A stretch of 36,983 nt of DNA from Phycisphaerae bacterium (lineage in GTDB: Bacteria; Planctomycetota; Phycisphaerae; UBA1845; PWPN01): contig JAAXZI010000185.1 of assembly GCA_012719955.1 (NCBI GenBank), positions 1-36,983 on the forward strand, in the 5' to 3' direction. Position 1 is the stretch's first letter. Each line of letters starts with the position of its first letter. The notes under the pieces were generated by a model. The model was not told the DNA's origin. It made no database searches and saw nothing but the letters and a program-made list of their open reading frames with translations. Shown here in pieces: positions 1-8,069 of the stretch. The position numbers were made by a program, and so were the translations under genes.

Positions 1-1
1 C

Positions 2-130
2 ACCAAGCCGCCCCCCGGTCCCGCCGGAAAAGACGGCAAACAGAATTCCAAGTGCCAGAAACCGGGCAAGCCGGCGAAGGCCGCCAAACCCTCCGCGGTG
101 CCCGGTGCGGCAAGAACCAAAAAGAAGTAA
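2..130 (+). CDS. C-terminal tail of an unidentified protein (partial)
   Basis: An open frame enters from the left edge and stops with TAA at 128-130, 24 bases before the hisG start. The visible 42 residues are rich in Lys, Pro, Ala and Gly and end in three lysines, with no recognisable domain. Such basic low-complexity tails are common at the ends of nucleic-acid-binding proteins such as helicases or ribosome-associated factors, but nothing here identifies the gene. The strand and tight spacing suggest co-transcription with hisG. A non-coding reading is possible because the composition is biased. Confidence 0.5.
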   Translation, partial: TKPPPGPAGKDGKQNSKCQKPGKPAKAAKPSAVPGAARTKKK

Positions 131-140
131 ATCCCTACGC

Positions 141-145
141 AGGAG
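141..145 (+). promoter_or_regulatory. Ribosome binding site deciding the TTG start of hisG
   Basis: AGGAG lies 9 bases before TTG at 155. No ATG or GTG fits the conserved N-terminus of HisG better, so the site fixes a TTG start. Confidence 0.7.
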
Positions 146-154
146 AATTTTCGT

Positions 155-1033
155 TTGAGCGAATCAAGAACCCTCAAGGTGGGTATTCCCAAGGGCAGCC
201 TGTCGGAATCCACGGTGGATCTGTTTAACCGGGCAGGTTTCCACCTGAGTATCTCGTCGCGCGGGTACTATCCCTCGATCGACGATCCGGAGCTGCGCTG
301 CATCATGTTCCGGGCCCAGGAAATGAGCCGTTACGTCGAGGATGGCGTGGTCGACGTGGGCCTGACCGGCTATGACTGGATTCGCGAGAACGGCAGCGAC
401 GTGCATGAAGTCTGCGAACTGGTGTATTCCAAGGCGACCAGCAAGCCGGCGCGATGGGTGCTGGCCGTACCCAACGAGTCCAAGGTGACCAAACCCGAAG
501 ACCTCGAGGGCGGCATCGTCGCCACCGAGTTGGTGCAAGTTACCAAGCGGTACTTCGAGAGCCGCGGCGTCAACGTGCGCGTGGAGTTCTCCTGGGGCGC
601 CACCGAGGTCAAGGCGCGTCTCCTCGACGCCATTGTTGAGCTCACCGAAACCGGCTCATCCCTGCGTGAGAATCACCTGCGGATCATTGATGAGATCCTG
701 ATCTCCACCACCCGGCTGATTGCCAACAAGCAGGCCTATGCTGATCCGTGGAAACGCGACAAGATCGATTCGCTGGCCCTGCTGCTGCGCGGCGCGATCG
801 AGGCCAAGGCCAAGGTGGGGCTCAAGCTCAACGTGGCCCGGGCCGACCTCGAGAAGGTCCTCTCGATCCTGCCGGCCGAACGCTCGCCAACGGTCTCGTC
901 GCTGGCCGATGAACGGTTCGTCGCCGTTGAGGTGATCCTGGAAGCGGTAGTCGAGCGCCAGATCGTCCCGCTGCTGCAGAAGGCGGGTGCGTCCGGCATC
1001 ATCGTCTATCCGCTGAACAAAGTCATACCATAG
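155..1033 (+). CDS. hisG: ATP phosphoribosyltransferase, long form
   Basis: HisG catalyses the first step of histidine synthesis, joining ATP and PRPP to give phosphoribosyl-ATP in the cytoplasm. The 292-residue length is that of the long form: two catalytic lobes (about 1-210) followed by an ACT-like C-terminal regulatory domain (about 215-290), so a separate HisZ partner should not be needed. The N-terminus reads KVGIPKGSLSE, typical of the family. The PRPP-binding loop is visible as ELTETGSSLREN near residues 162-173. Translation starts at TTG with AGGAG 9 bases upstream. The next gene begins 10 bases after the stop, so it is probably co-transcribed, although that gene has no link to histidine synthesis. 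The long form is normally feedback-inhibited by histidine; this is family knowledge. No other his gene is in the window. Confidence 0.95.
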   Translation: MSESRTLKVGIPKGSLSESTVDLFNRAGFHLSISSRGYYPSIDDPELRCIMFRAQEMSRYVEDGVVDVGLTGYDWIRENGSDVHEVCELVYSKATSKPARWVLAVPNESKVTKPEDLEGGIVATELVQVTKRYFESRGVNVRVEFSWGATEVKARLLDAIVELTETGSSLRENHLRIIDEILISTTRLIANKQAYADPWKRDKIDSLALLLRGAIEAKAKVGLKLNVARADLEKVLSILPAERSPTVSSLADERFVAVEVILEAVVERQIVPLLQKAGASGIIVYPLNKVIP

Positions 1034-1043
1034 AGCTGAAATC

Positions 1044-4000
1044 ATGGGTCTGAAAGGCAAATGCGTGATCGGGCTCCTGGCGACGGGAATGCTGATGGCA
1101 GCAGCCGGTTGCGGGGAACCCATACGACCGGCCTATGCCACCACCCGGCCGGCCGGTGAGGTCCCCGGGCAGGCCGCCTCACAGCCCGCGGCTCTGGTAG
1201 ACGCGTTCTCGCCTCTGCCGGCGCCGCCGGACTTCGACCGCGACAGAGCGCTGCTGCCGCTTGCCAACGTGCCCGATGACCCGCCGGCGCCGGCCGCCAC
1301 CGGCGCCGTTCAGGATGCCGAGCTGCCGCGTCAGGCCCTGCGACACATCGAAGAGGCCCGTCGCCTCTTCGCCGAGCAACGCTACAGCGAAACCCTGCGG
1401 GAACTGGGGCGGGCCCTGCGTTACAACCCCAATAGCCAGGAGGCCCATCAGCTCACCGCCCTGGCCGCCCTGCTCTCCGGCAACGACGAGCAGGCCCGCA
1501 CCGCGGCCGACAAGGCCCTGACCATCAAGCCGAACGACCTGGCCAGCCACTACGTGCTGGGCCGCCTCAACGAGAAAGCCGCGCGGATCGAAGACGCCCT
1601 GCGCGAATACCGGCTGGCCCTCAAGTCCGAGTCCGTGGACGCCCAGGCCCCCTACCGGGTGCTCACGCATTACCATCTGGGCAACCTGCTCTATGAGCAG
1701 CGCTACTATACGGCCGCCGTACAACAACTCACCGCTTTCGAGAACGGCCTCCACGACCTGGGCGCGAAAGCCGCCGAGAACCCCGAGTTGGCTACCATCG
1801 CCCGGATCCACCGGGCAGCCGCTGCCATTCGCGTCGCCCGCGCCTATGGACTGCTCGGCGACTATGCCCGGGCGGCCGAATCGCTCAAGATCGCCATGGC
1901 CCAGACGCCCCAGGACAACGCCCTGCGTGCCGAATACATCCGCATGCTCGGGCGAAGCGGGCGTCTGCGCGAGGCCGCGGACGAGGCGGAGCGTTTCGTC
2001 GCTGAAACCGGGGGCGATAAGGAGGCCGTGGCCCTGCTCATGGCCGCCCATCACCGGGCCGGAAATCCCGCCCAGGCCCTGGTCGTCATCCGCCGGCTGG
2101 CCAATGCCCAGCCTGACAATGTCGAGCTCTGGAAGCTCTATATCGATGCCCTCTCTTCCGCGAAGCGGTTCGACGAGGCCGTGACCGCCCTGAATGAACT
2201 GGTGACCCGCCATCCGGACGCCACGGACAGCCGCTGGCGGCTGATTCAGCTTACGCGCGAGCGCGGCGACTGGGCCCAGTGGCTTAACGCTCTGGCCCAA
2301 CATCTCAAGAACCAGCCTCAGGACGGGGCCCGCGTCGAAGAGGAACTCGCCCGCCTCCCGCAGGAAACCGCCCGGCAGATGGCGGCGGAAACATCTCGTC
2401 CCGATGACGCCCGGCGGCTTTTGCCGGCCGCGCCGCCTGCCGATGATCTGGCCGCTTCCGCGCTGGACATCCTGCTTGCCCGGGTATCGGAGCAGGCCGG
2501 TCAGACCCAACAGGCCCATACACTCCGCCAGCGGGCGGTCGAACGGACTCCCGGTTTCCTGCCGGCGGTCCTGGCGGCGGCCGAACAGCACATGGACGCC
2601 TGCCGATGGCAAGACGCTATCACCGCCATCGATGCAGGCGCCCGGGAATTGAAGACTCCTTCCGCGCGGCTCGAATTCCTGCGGGCCCGCGCCCACGACG
2701 GTCTGGATGAGATCGAACCCGCCATTGCCCATTACAAGAAGGCCATCGAGCTGGACAAGCAAAACCCCGAACCGATGCTCAGCCTCGGCCGGCTTTACGA
2801 GCGCATCGGCCAGGGCGGCAAGCAAGCCATGCCGGTGTACCAGGTGGCCATTGCGGCAGCGCCTGACAACATGCGGGCCCGCGAATGCCTCGTGCGCCTC
2901 TTCCTCAACGAAGCGGCCCGGTCCGGTGAATTGACCGGCCGTGCCGCCGCGGAGGTCAAGGACATGCAGCGCATGGCCGCCGAGGACCCGGCCACGGTCC
3001 GAACGGTGGCCCTGATGAAGCTCATCGAAGAGGGCGAGTCAGGCCGCAAAGCCTACCTGGATGCCCTGCGAACGCTGGTCCAGAACCGACCGGACGACAG
3101 CCGGTCGCGCGAAGATCTGATCGCAACGCTGCTGATGTTCCGCGAGTATGCCGAGGCCCTGGACCAGGCCAGGGAGCTGTCCAAGCGCCAGTCGTGCTCC
3201 GCGGAAGCTGGCGAGTTGCTGGCCACGGCACACATCCGGCTGCTCGATTTCTCCGCCGCGGCGCAGCAGTTGGATGCGACGCTGGCCATCTACCCGAACC
3301 GGGAATCCCTGTTGGCGCTCCGGAGCCGGGTGGCAATGATCGTCCAGGACTACGACACGGCCATCAAAGGGTACGCGCGTCTGCTGGAGCTCCCCCACGC
3401 GGCCACCCCGAAACCGAACTATCGGGCCGCCATGGTCGAGGCCTTCCGTGAGGCCGGACGCTTCGATGAGGGCCGCCGGCAGGTCGAAGCCTGGCTGGCC
3501 CAGATCGAGGATGACGAACTCGAAATCAGGCGGCTGCGTGCGTCTCTGCTGGCTCTCGATGCCGCGGCGGGTGATCGTGAGAAATACCTGGCCCGCGTCC
3601 GCGAGTGGCTCCAGGACGACCCGGCCAACGAGACGATGCGGATGCTGCTGGTGGGCAGTGAGACCGGCGCCACCGGACCGATCGGGCTCATCGGCATGGA
3701 CCGGAAGGACGAAGCCATTCTGCTGTGCCTTAAATGGCTTAACGAGGGACGGGCCTCCGGTTCTGACAAGCAGGCCGGCATGGTGCGGGATCTGCGGCTA
3801 TTGGGCCTTCTGCTAACCGCCCTTCAGGCGGCCGACCGGCACGCCGAGGCCGTGGAAATCGCTCGCGCCCAGGTGGTGGCCGGCAAGAGCCGCGAGGAGC
3901 GGGCCTTCGCCCAGCAGATACTTCGCGCCGTGCTCATGCGGGCCAGGAAGTTTGACGAGGCCGTCACTCTGACCAAGGAGCTCATGGCCGCCAGCCGGGG

Positions 4001-4745
4001 AGAGTCGCTGGGCGAAAGCCGTATGCTGGTCAACTTGCTGGTCCAGGCCGGCCAGAACGAAGAGGCCATCACCCAGACCAACAAGCTGCTGATTCATATC
4101 GAGGAACAGAAAGAACGCATCAGAGAGTTTCAGAAGAGCAATCCCGGCCCCCGCCATCAACGGGCCATCGAGCAGGCCCTCGAAGATCTCAACGAAAACA
4201 GGGCCATCCTGCTACGCGTACTTTCCACTATTTATCAGCACATGGATCAGCGGGAGGTGGCCGAAGAGCGATTGCGGGAAGCCTACAAGCTCGATCCCAC
4301 CGAGATCGGCATTAACAACGACCTCGGTTATCTGCTGGCCGATGCCGGCAAGAATCTCGATGAGGCCGAACGCATGATCCGCCTGGCCCTGGGCCAGGAT
4401 CCGCGCATGGCCGCCTACCAGGACAGCCTGGCGTGGGTGCTGTACAAGAAAGGCGACCTGCGCGGCGCGCGAACCTGGCTGCTGCGGGCCACCGCTCAAG
4501 AGGAAGGCCAGGACCCGGTGGTGTACGATCACCTGGGCGACGTGCACTGGCGGCTCGGCGATAAGGAGGAGGCGGTCAAGAGTTGGCGCAAGTCGGTCCA
4601 GATCTACGAACGCCAGGCGCGAACCGGCGAGCCCGAAGCCGAAAAGGGCGTGTTCGATCGCGTCAAGGCCAAGCTGGACGCGATCGATGCGGGCCGCGAG
4701 CCCCAAGTGGCCCCGCTGGCGACCGAAAGCCGGCCGGCGGAGTGA
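1044..4745 (+). CDS. Large TPR-repeat lipoprotein
   Basis: This is a 1233-residue protein built almost wholly from tetratricopeptide repeats. The N-terminus is a short basic segment, a hydrophobic stretch and AAAGC with Cys23, which reads as a lipoprotein signal (the usual Leu at -3 is Ala). Residues about 95-200 and 560-620 contain clear TPR pairs, and a last cluster lies at about 1080-1180, where the pattern NNDLGYLLADAGKNLDEAE is typical. The linker after the signal (about 25-90) is rich in Pro and Ala. TPR lipoproteins usually scaffold envelope or secretion complexes; no partner is identifiable here. The ATG lies 10 bases after hisG with a poor Shine-Dalgarno, so translational coupling is possible. 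The function is unknown beyond protein-protein interaction. Confidence 0.85.
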   Translation: MGLKGKCVIGLLATGMLMAAAGCGEPIRPAYATTRPAGEVPGQAASQPAALVDAFSPLPAPPDFDRDRALLPLANVPDDPPAPAATGAVQDAELPRQALRHIEEARRLFAEQRYSETLRELGRALRYNPNSQEAHQLTALAALLSGNDEQARTAADKALTIKPNDLASHYVLGRLNEKAARIEDALREYRLALKSESVDAQAPYRVLTHYHLGNLLYEQRYYTAAVQQLTAFENGLHDLGAKAAENPELATIARIHRAAAAIRVARAYGLLGDYARAAESLKIAMAQTPQDNALRAEYIRMLGRSGRLREAADEAERFVAETGGDKEAVALLMAAHHRAGNPAQALVVIRRLANAQPDNVELWKLYIDALSSAKRFDEAVTALNELVTRHPDATDSRWRLIQLTRERGDWAQWLNALAQHLKNQPQDGARVEEELARLPQETARQMAAETSRPDDARRLLPAAPPADDLAASALDILLARVSEQAGQTQQAHTLRQRAVERTPGFLPAVLAAAEQHMDACRWQDAITAIDAGARELKTPSARLEFLRARAHDGLDEIEPAIAHYKKAIELDKQNPEPMLSLGRLYERIGQGGKQAMPVYQVAIAAAPDNMRARECLVRLFLNEAARSGELTGRAAAEVKDMQRMAAEDPATVRTVALMKLIEEGESGRKAYLDALRTLVQNRPDDSRSREDLIATLLMFREYAEALDQARELSKRQSCSAEAGELLATAHIRLLDFSAAAQQLDATLAIYPNRESLLALRSRVAMIVQDYDTAIKGYARLLELPHAATPKPNYRAAMVEAFREAGRFDEGRRQVEAWLAQIEDDELEIRRLRASLLALDAAAGDREKYLARVREWLQDDPANETMRMLLVGSETGATGPIGLIGMDRKDEAILLCLKWLNEGRASGSDKQAGMVRDLRLLGLLLTALQAADRHAEAVEIARAQVVAGKSREERAFAQQILRAVLMRARKFDEAVTLTKELMAASRGESLGESRMLVNLLVQAGQNEEAITQTNKLLIHIEEQKERIREFQKSNPGPRHQRAIEQALEDLNENRAILLRVLSTIYQHMDQREVAEERLREAYKLDPTEIGINNDLGYLLADAGKNLDEAERMIRLALGQDPRMAAYQDSLAWVLYKKGDLRGARTWLLRATAQEEGQDPVVYDHLGDVHWRLGDKEEAVKSWRKSVQIYERQARTGEPEAEKGVFDRVKAKLDAIDAGREPQVAPLATESRPAE

Positions 4746-4750
4746 TGGGG

Positions 4751-4846
4751 GACAAGGTGACAAGGAGACAACGCGACAAGGGGACAAGGAGACTGGCTTG
4801 CCTACGCTTTTCGCCTTGTCTCCTTGTCTGGTGGTCTCCTTGTCCT
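4751..4846. repeat. Period-8 mirror array between TPR gene and yebC
   Basis: Five units of the type GACAAGGN run from 4751 to 4790. After a centre of about 20 bases, complementary units of the type CCTTGTCT run from 4814 to 4846. GTCTCCTTGTC, the reverse complement of GACAAGGAGAC, occurs twice in the right arm (4818-4828 and 4834-4844). The element can fold into a long imperfect hairpin between the TPR stop and the yebC ribosome binding site. It may act as a terminator, but there is no T-tract. Confidence 0.75.
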
Positions 4847-4912
4847 GGTGGGATGAGAGGCGGAATAACAATCGGCCTGAATAGTCGTGACAAATGAGAA
4901 TGGAGTCGGAAC

Positions 4913-5662
4913 ATGGCTGGACACTCACACTGGGCGAAAATCAAGCGGAAAAAAGGCGTGACCGACGCACGCCGGGGACGGCTGTGGAGCAAACTGGCCC
5001 GCAACATCATCGTGGCAGCCAAGGCCGGCGGCGGCAAGCCCGAGGATAACCTCACCCTGCGCTACGCGATCGAGGCGGCCAAGGCGGCCAACATGCCGCG
5101 CGACACGATCGAGAACGCCATCAAGAAGGGTACCGGGGAACTGGCCGCGGTCTCCTATGAAACCGTGTTCTATGAGGGGTACGCGGCCGGTGGCGTGGCC
5201 GTGCTCTGCGAGGCTCTGACCGACAACCGCAATCGCACGGCCCCGGAAATCCGCAAGATCTTCGAGCGCGCCGGGGCCAAGATCGGCACGGCCGGTAGCG
5301 TCCAGCACCTGTTCCAACCCAAGGGCCAGATCTCCGTGCCCGTGACCGCCGCCAACGAGGACCGCATCGCCGAAATCGCCCTGGAGGGCGGCGCCGACGA
5401 TTACGTCCAAATGGGCGACACCTGGGAGATCACCTGTGAGCCGGCCGCCTTCGAGCCGCTCCGTCAGGCCCTGGCCCAGGCCGGCATCGAGGTGCAGTCA
5501 GCGGAGCTGACCCGCCTGCCGGCCAACACCATCCCCGTCGACGCCGAGACCGGCCGGAAGGTCATGAACCTGGTGGAAGCGTTGGAAGACCACGATGACA
5601 TCCAGAACGTCTACACCAACTTCGAGCTGCCCGACGACGTGATGGCGAGCATGAGTGAGTAG
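4913..5662 (+). CDS. yebC: YebC/PmpR-family protein
   Basis: This is a 249-residue protein of the YebC/TACO1 family, full length for the family. It opens with MAGHSHWAKIKRKKG, the family's most conserved signature, followed by the three-domain arrangement (N-terminal helical domain to about residue 75, then two alpha/beta domains). Members were first described as DNA-binding transcription regulators (PmpR). The mitochondrial relative TACO1 and recent bacterial work point to a translational role at difficult sequences such as proline stretches. Which role applies here cannot be read from sequence. The start is fixed by GGAG at 4902-4905, 7 bases before ATG. In many bacteria yebC sits near ruvC; here its neighbours are a TPR gene and a small membrane protein. 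A strong terminator follows. Confidence 0.93.
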   Translation: MAGHSHWAKIKRKKGVTDARRGRLWSKLARNIIVAAKAGGGKPEDNLTLRYAIEAAKAANMPRDTIENAIKKGTGELAAVSYETVFYEGYAAGGVAVLCEALTDNRNRTAPEIRKIFERAGAKIGTAGSVQHLFQPKGQISVPVTAANEDRIAEIALEGGADDYVQMGDTWEITCEPAAFEPLRQALAQAGIEVQSAELTRLPANTIPVDAETGRKVMNLVEALEDHDDIQNVYTNFELPDDVMASMSE

Positions 5663-5717
5663 GCTTCGCTCCAGCGGCCGGGCGGCCTGCCCGTCGCCCT
5701 GGCCCCCAAGGAGCTTT

Positions 5718-5760
5718 GAGCAGCGGTCGGCCCCCTGCCGGTCGCTGCTCATTCTTTTTC
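5718..5760 (+). terminator. Rho-independent terminator after yebC
   Basis: GAGCAGCG at 5718-5725 pairs with CGCTGCTC at 5743-5750. The inner part pairs through GTCGG/CCGGT with mismatches, around a CCCCCTG loop. The T-rich run ATTCTTTTTC follows at 5751-5760. Confidence 0.85.
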
Positions 5761-5786
5761 ACGCCGCCTGAGCAGGGCTGGACTAC

Positions 5787-5822
5787 GAGTCAGAGTAGGA
5801 GCAGGATCATGATCAGGATCGC
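5787..5822. repeat. Period-6 array downstream of yebC terminator
   Basis: Six consecutive hexamers of the type GAGTCA, GAGTAG, GAGCAG, GATCAT, GATCAG, GATCGC. It is the reverse-strand equivalent of the larger period-6 array at 35980-36039. Confidence 0.65.
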
Positions 5823-5954
5823 CGCGCATTCGACTCTCAACAGACAAGGCAGCTCCGGCCACGCCCATTGTCTGCCCTGATGCCGGCAGGGTTTGCGGCG
5901 GCCACGCCGAAACGCTACGCTGTTGAAGGTATGCATCCTCCGGAGAATACCCCC

Positions 5955-6302
5955 ATGTGGCCCTCTCCGCGACGCGAACATCACGTCTTCACGATCGCGG
6001 CCACCCTGAATCTTCTTGCCCTTTTGTCGCTTTACCTGCTGCCGACCCTTGGCTATGCCGTGGTGCCCGCCTTCATGAGGAAACTGGACAGCACCTTTCG
6101 GTCTGGCCGCGTGCTTGGAGTCGTCCTGTGCTGTTCGCCTGTTTTCGTTGCGACGGGACTCCTGATGTTGAATCTCGGCCTGGCCTTCCGGACGAGGAGA
6201 TCGCTCCTGCTCGGTCTGCTCAATGGAGTGTGCGCCCTGACGCTGGGGGCCTTGCTGATCCGCGCACTCTATTTTCTGACTCAAATCCCGCTCGGCCCCT
6301 GA
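5955..6302 (+). CDS. Small integral membrane protein of unknown function
   Basis: A 115-residue protein is predicted from ATG 5955, which has GGAG at 5942-5945, 9 bases upstream. In-frame starts at 5868 and 5931 have no usable ribosome binding site. After a short polar N-terminus there are three hydrophobic segments, at roughly residues 13-34, 50-73 and 82-105, separated by short basic loops, for example FMRKLDSTFRSGR and FRTRRS. The topology suggests a three-helix inner-membrane protein. I do not recognise a family. The gene stands alone between the yebC terminator and a minus-strand gene. The coding status rests on the frame, the ribosome binding site and the membrane-like pattern. Confidence 0.55.
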   Translation: MWPSPRREHHVFTIAATLNLLALLSLYLLPTLGYAVVPAFMRKLDSTFRSGRVLGVVLCCSPVFVATGLLMLNLGLAFRTRRSLLLGLLNGVCALTLGALLIRALYFLTQIPLGP

Positions 6303-6391
6303 GGTACGCGTCAGGCGGCACAGGTCAAGAAAGGCGAGGGATCCCCATTCGGAAGACAGGAAGAGGTGCTGCGCGGGGACGTGGAGGGCAC

Positions 6392-6793
6392 TTACGCCCC
6401 CGCCGCATGGCATTCGCGCATCGCCAGGGCGCGAAGGAAATCGGAGATACCCTTGAACCCGCGCCGCCGGGCCGTGTCCTCAAGGAAGAACTTCTCCTCG
6501 GCGGTTACGCGCACGTTGATCTGACTGTCGCGCCGCTTGTTGCACGGAAGGGGTGGAGTCTCGCCCATTTCCAACATCACGGCCACGCCAAAGGCCAGGG
6601 ACTCGTACATGGCCTCAATGCACGCGGCGGGCGTTTTTCCATCGGCCATCACACCCGGCATCTCTATGGACCGTCCGATATAGCCCGCGCGCCCGGCGGG
6701 CTCGACAATCACCCGGTACTGACGCGCGATCTGCTTGGCCTTCTTGAGCACCTTCTCATCGATGGGCCTGCGGATCTCGGCCTCATTGGGCAT
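6392..6793 (-). CDS. hicB: HicB-like antitoxin
   Basis: HicB antitoxins bind and neutralise the HicA mRNA interferase and repress their own operon. This 133-residue protein has the HicB-like N-terminal fold at about 10-75, with the pattern YRVIVEPAGRAGYIGRSIEMPGV, ADGKT and a following helix EAMYESLAFGVAVML. A C-terminal ribbon-helix-helix type segment follows (QINVRVTAEEKFFLEDTARR and GFKGISDFLRALA). I chose ATG at 6793 because it begins inside the end of the HicA-like frame, overlapping its stop codon as in typical hicAB pairs. An upstream in-frame start at 6844 would add 17 unrelated residues. The toxin partner appears broken, so this may be an orphan antitoxin or an independent regulator. 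Confidence 0.75.
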   Translation of the reverse strand: MPNEAEIRRPIDEKVLKKAKQIARQYRVIVEPAGRAGYIGRSIEMPGVMADGKTPAACIEAMYESLAFGVAVMLEMGETPPLPCNKRRDSQINVRVTAEEKFFLEDTARRRGFKGISDFLRALAMRECHAAGA

Positions 6794-7056
6794 TCCCACC
6801 GGCGGATCCCAATTGTCGCCGGATGATGTTTTTGATGTTCTCATAGTGGGCCCTCAGCACCAGTCTGTGGCTGACCGGGAATACGATGATCGGCCGGCCT
6901 GGAACTTGCTGACATATAAACGCTAAAGCGTCTCTCCCCCGACGGTTCTGGTTCCCTCAAGCCCCCAGTCCGTTCCGCTCCAGCAACTCGTGCACTTCCC
7001 GATACGGCACCTCTTCGGTGATCTTGCCATCTCCCGAATTGCATGACCCAGGTTAT
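6783..7056 (-). pseudogene. Possible decayed HicA-like toxin frame upstream of hicB
   Basis: Reading the minus strand upstream of hicB, one frame gives GDGKITEEVPYREVHELLER and then a TGA at 6957-6959. The same frame continues to GRPIIVFPVSHRLVLRAHYE and a helix NIKNIIRRQLG, ending in TGA at 6783, which overlaps the hicB start. HicA toxins are about 60-80 residues: an N-terminal helix, a three-stranded sheet and a closing helix of this shape, encoded just before hicB. The first and last parts fit, but the middle with the usual GSH motif is not found in any single frame, consistent with frameshifts. The assignment rests on position and weak similarity, so it is tentative. Confidence 0.4.
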
Positions 7057-7069
7057 ACGCCGGCCAACC

Positions 7070-7651
7070 CTAATATTTACCTTGCTCAGCCGGCTTGGCC
7101 AGCGCAAGGTACTCGGTGTTGCCTTTGTGGCCCGAGATGGGGCTTTCGATCATCTGGTGCAGTGTGATTCCGGCTGACGCCAGACGTTGCGAGACGGCCT
7201 GCAACACGCCGGGGATTTCCTCCGGCGGCAGGACGCCGCCCCGGAGCTGCCGGCGGTCGGCCTCGTAGTGCGGTTTGATAAGGGTGATGATGCGCCCGCC
7301 GGGCTTGAGAAGCTTGAGGGCGTTGGGCAGGATGCGGTGCTGCGGGGTCCAGGCCACGTCGATGGTCACCAGTTCCACCGGCTCGGGCAGGGTTACGTGC
7401 ATGGCATTGGTACGCTCCATCACCACCACGCGGGGATCGGTGCGGAGCTTCCAGGCCAACGTCCCATAACCGGTATCGATCGCGTAAATCTTCGCAGCCC
7501 CCCGCTGGAGCAGGCAGTCCACGAAGCCGCCGACGTTGCTGCCAAGATCGGCGCATACCCGGCCGGCCGGGCTGATCCCGAAGGCATCCAGCGCAGCAGC
7601 GAGCTTGTGACCGCTGCGACTGACATATTTCGGCAATGGGGATTCCGGCAA
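7070..7651 (-). CDS. TlyA/FtsJ-like rRNA methyltransferase without S4 domain
   Basis: This is a 193-residue SAM-dependent methyltransferase of the RrmJ/FtsJ fold, close to TlyA, which 2'-O-methylates rRNA cytidines. The opening YVSRSGHKLAAALDAFGI and the following DLGSNVGGFVDCLLQRGA (SAM site) and YGTLAWKLRTDPRVVVMERT are TlyA-like. The K-D-K-E catalytic tetrad is present: Lys in SGHKL, Asp in TIDVAW, Lys in LIKPHY and Glu in GNTEYLAL. TlyA proteins normally carry an N-terminal S4 RNA-binding domain of about 60 residues. Here translation starts at TTG with GGGAGG 7 bases upstream (7659-7664), directly at the catalytic domain, so S4 is absent. The gene lies downstream of rpsT on the same strand, which fits a ribosome-related role. 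Confidence 0.82.
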   Translation of the reverse strand: MPESPLPKYVSRSGHKLAAALDAFGISPAGRVCADLGSNVGGFVDCLLQRGAAKIYAIDTGYGTLAWKLRTDPRVVVMERTNAMHVTLPEPVELVTIDVAWTPQHRILPNALKLLKPGGRIITLIKPHYEADRRQLRGGVLPPEEIPGVLQAVSQRLASAGITLHQMIESPISGHKGNTEYLALAKPAEQGKY

Positions 7652-7697
7652 GGGCGGGCCTCCCGGATTCGTGCCGGATCCGTTGCGGAGCCGGATC

Positions 7698-7718
7698 AGG
7701 CCGCCACGACGGCGGCCT
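7698..7718 (-). terminator. Hairpin between rpsT and the TlyA-like gene
   Basis: AGGCCGCC at 7698-7705 and GGCGGCCT at 7711-7718 form a perfect 8-bp stem around ACGAC. There is no T-tract, so it is either a weak or attenuating terminator after rpsT or an mRNA-end stabiliser. Confidence 0.45.
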
Positions 7719-7761
7719 CAATCTCCATCCGGGCCTCGGCGCCGGTGCGCCTCGCTACCGC

Positions 7762-8034
7762 CTACGCTTTGGCCAGAACGGCGTTCAATTTCTTTTGAAG
7801 GCGGGACTTACGACGACTTGCGGTGTTCTTATGGATGGTCCCCTTGGCGGCGACCTGATCCACCTTCTTGATCGCGGCTTTGCATGCTTCGATGGCCTTG
7901 GCCTTGTCGCCACTGGCGACGGCTTCGGTGAAGGACCGCACCTTGAGTTTGATCTGGGTCTTCCTGGCCTTGTTGAGCGCGCGGCGCTTCACATTCTGAC
8001 GGATCCGCTTCTTCGATGAGAGAGAATGAGCCAC
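7762..8034 (-). CDS. rpsT: 30S ribosomal protein S20
   Basis: S20 binds 16S rRNA early in 30S assembly. The 90-residue, very basic protein begins MAHSLSSKKRIRQNVKRRA, typical of S20, and contains the long helical region and the conserved stretch GTIHKNTASRRKSRLQKKLN near the C-terminus. Length and ends match the family. It sits 35 bases after a TPR gene and 110 bases before the TlyA-like gene on the same strand. The nearest purine-rich stretch (GAGGA) is 16 bases from the ATG, so initiation may use a weak site. Confidence 0.96.
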   Translation of the reverse strand: MAHSLSSKKRIRQNVKRRALNKARKTQIKLKVRSFTEAVASGDKAKAIEACKAAIKKVDQVAAKGTIHKNTASRRKSRLQKKLNAVLAKA

Positions 8035-8069
8035 TGATAAAATTCCTCAAAACACATAAGGATCGAGAC

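Noticed and set aside
1179-2825. 548-residue open frame on the minus strand opposite the TPR lipoprotein gene
   Set aside because: It is the complement of a strongly supported GC-rich gene, is Gly/Val/Leu-biased, has no domain and no ribosome binding site. Stop-free opposite frames are expected at this base composition.
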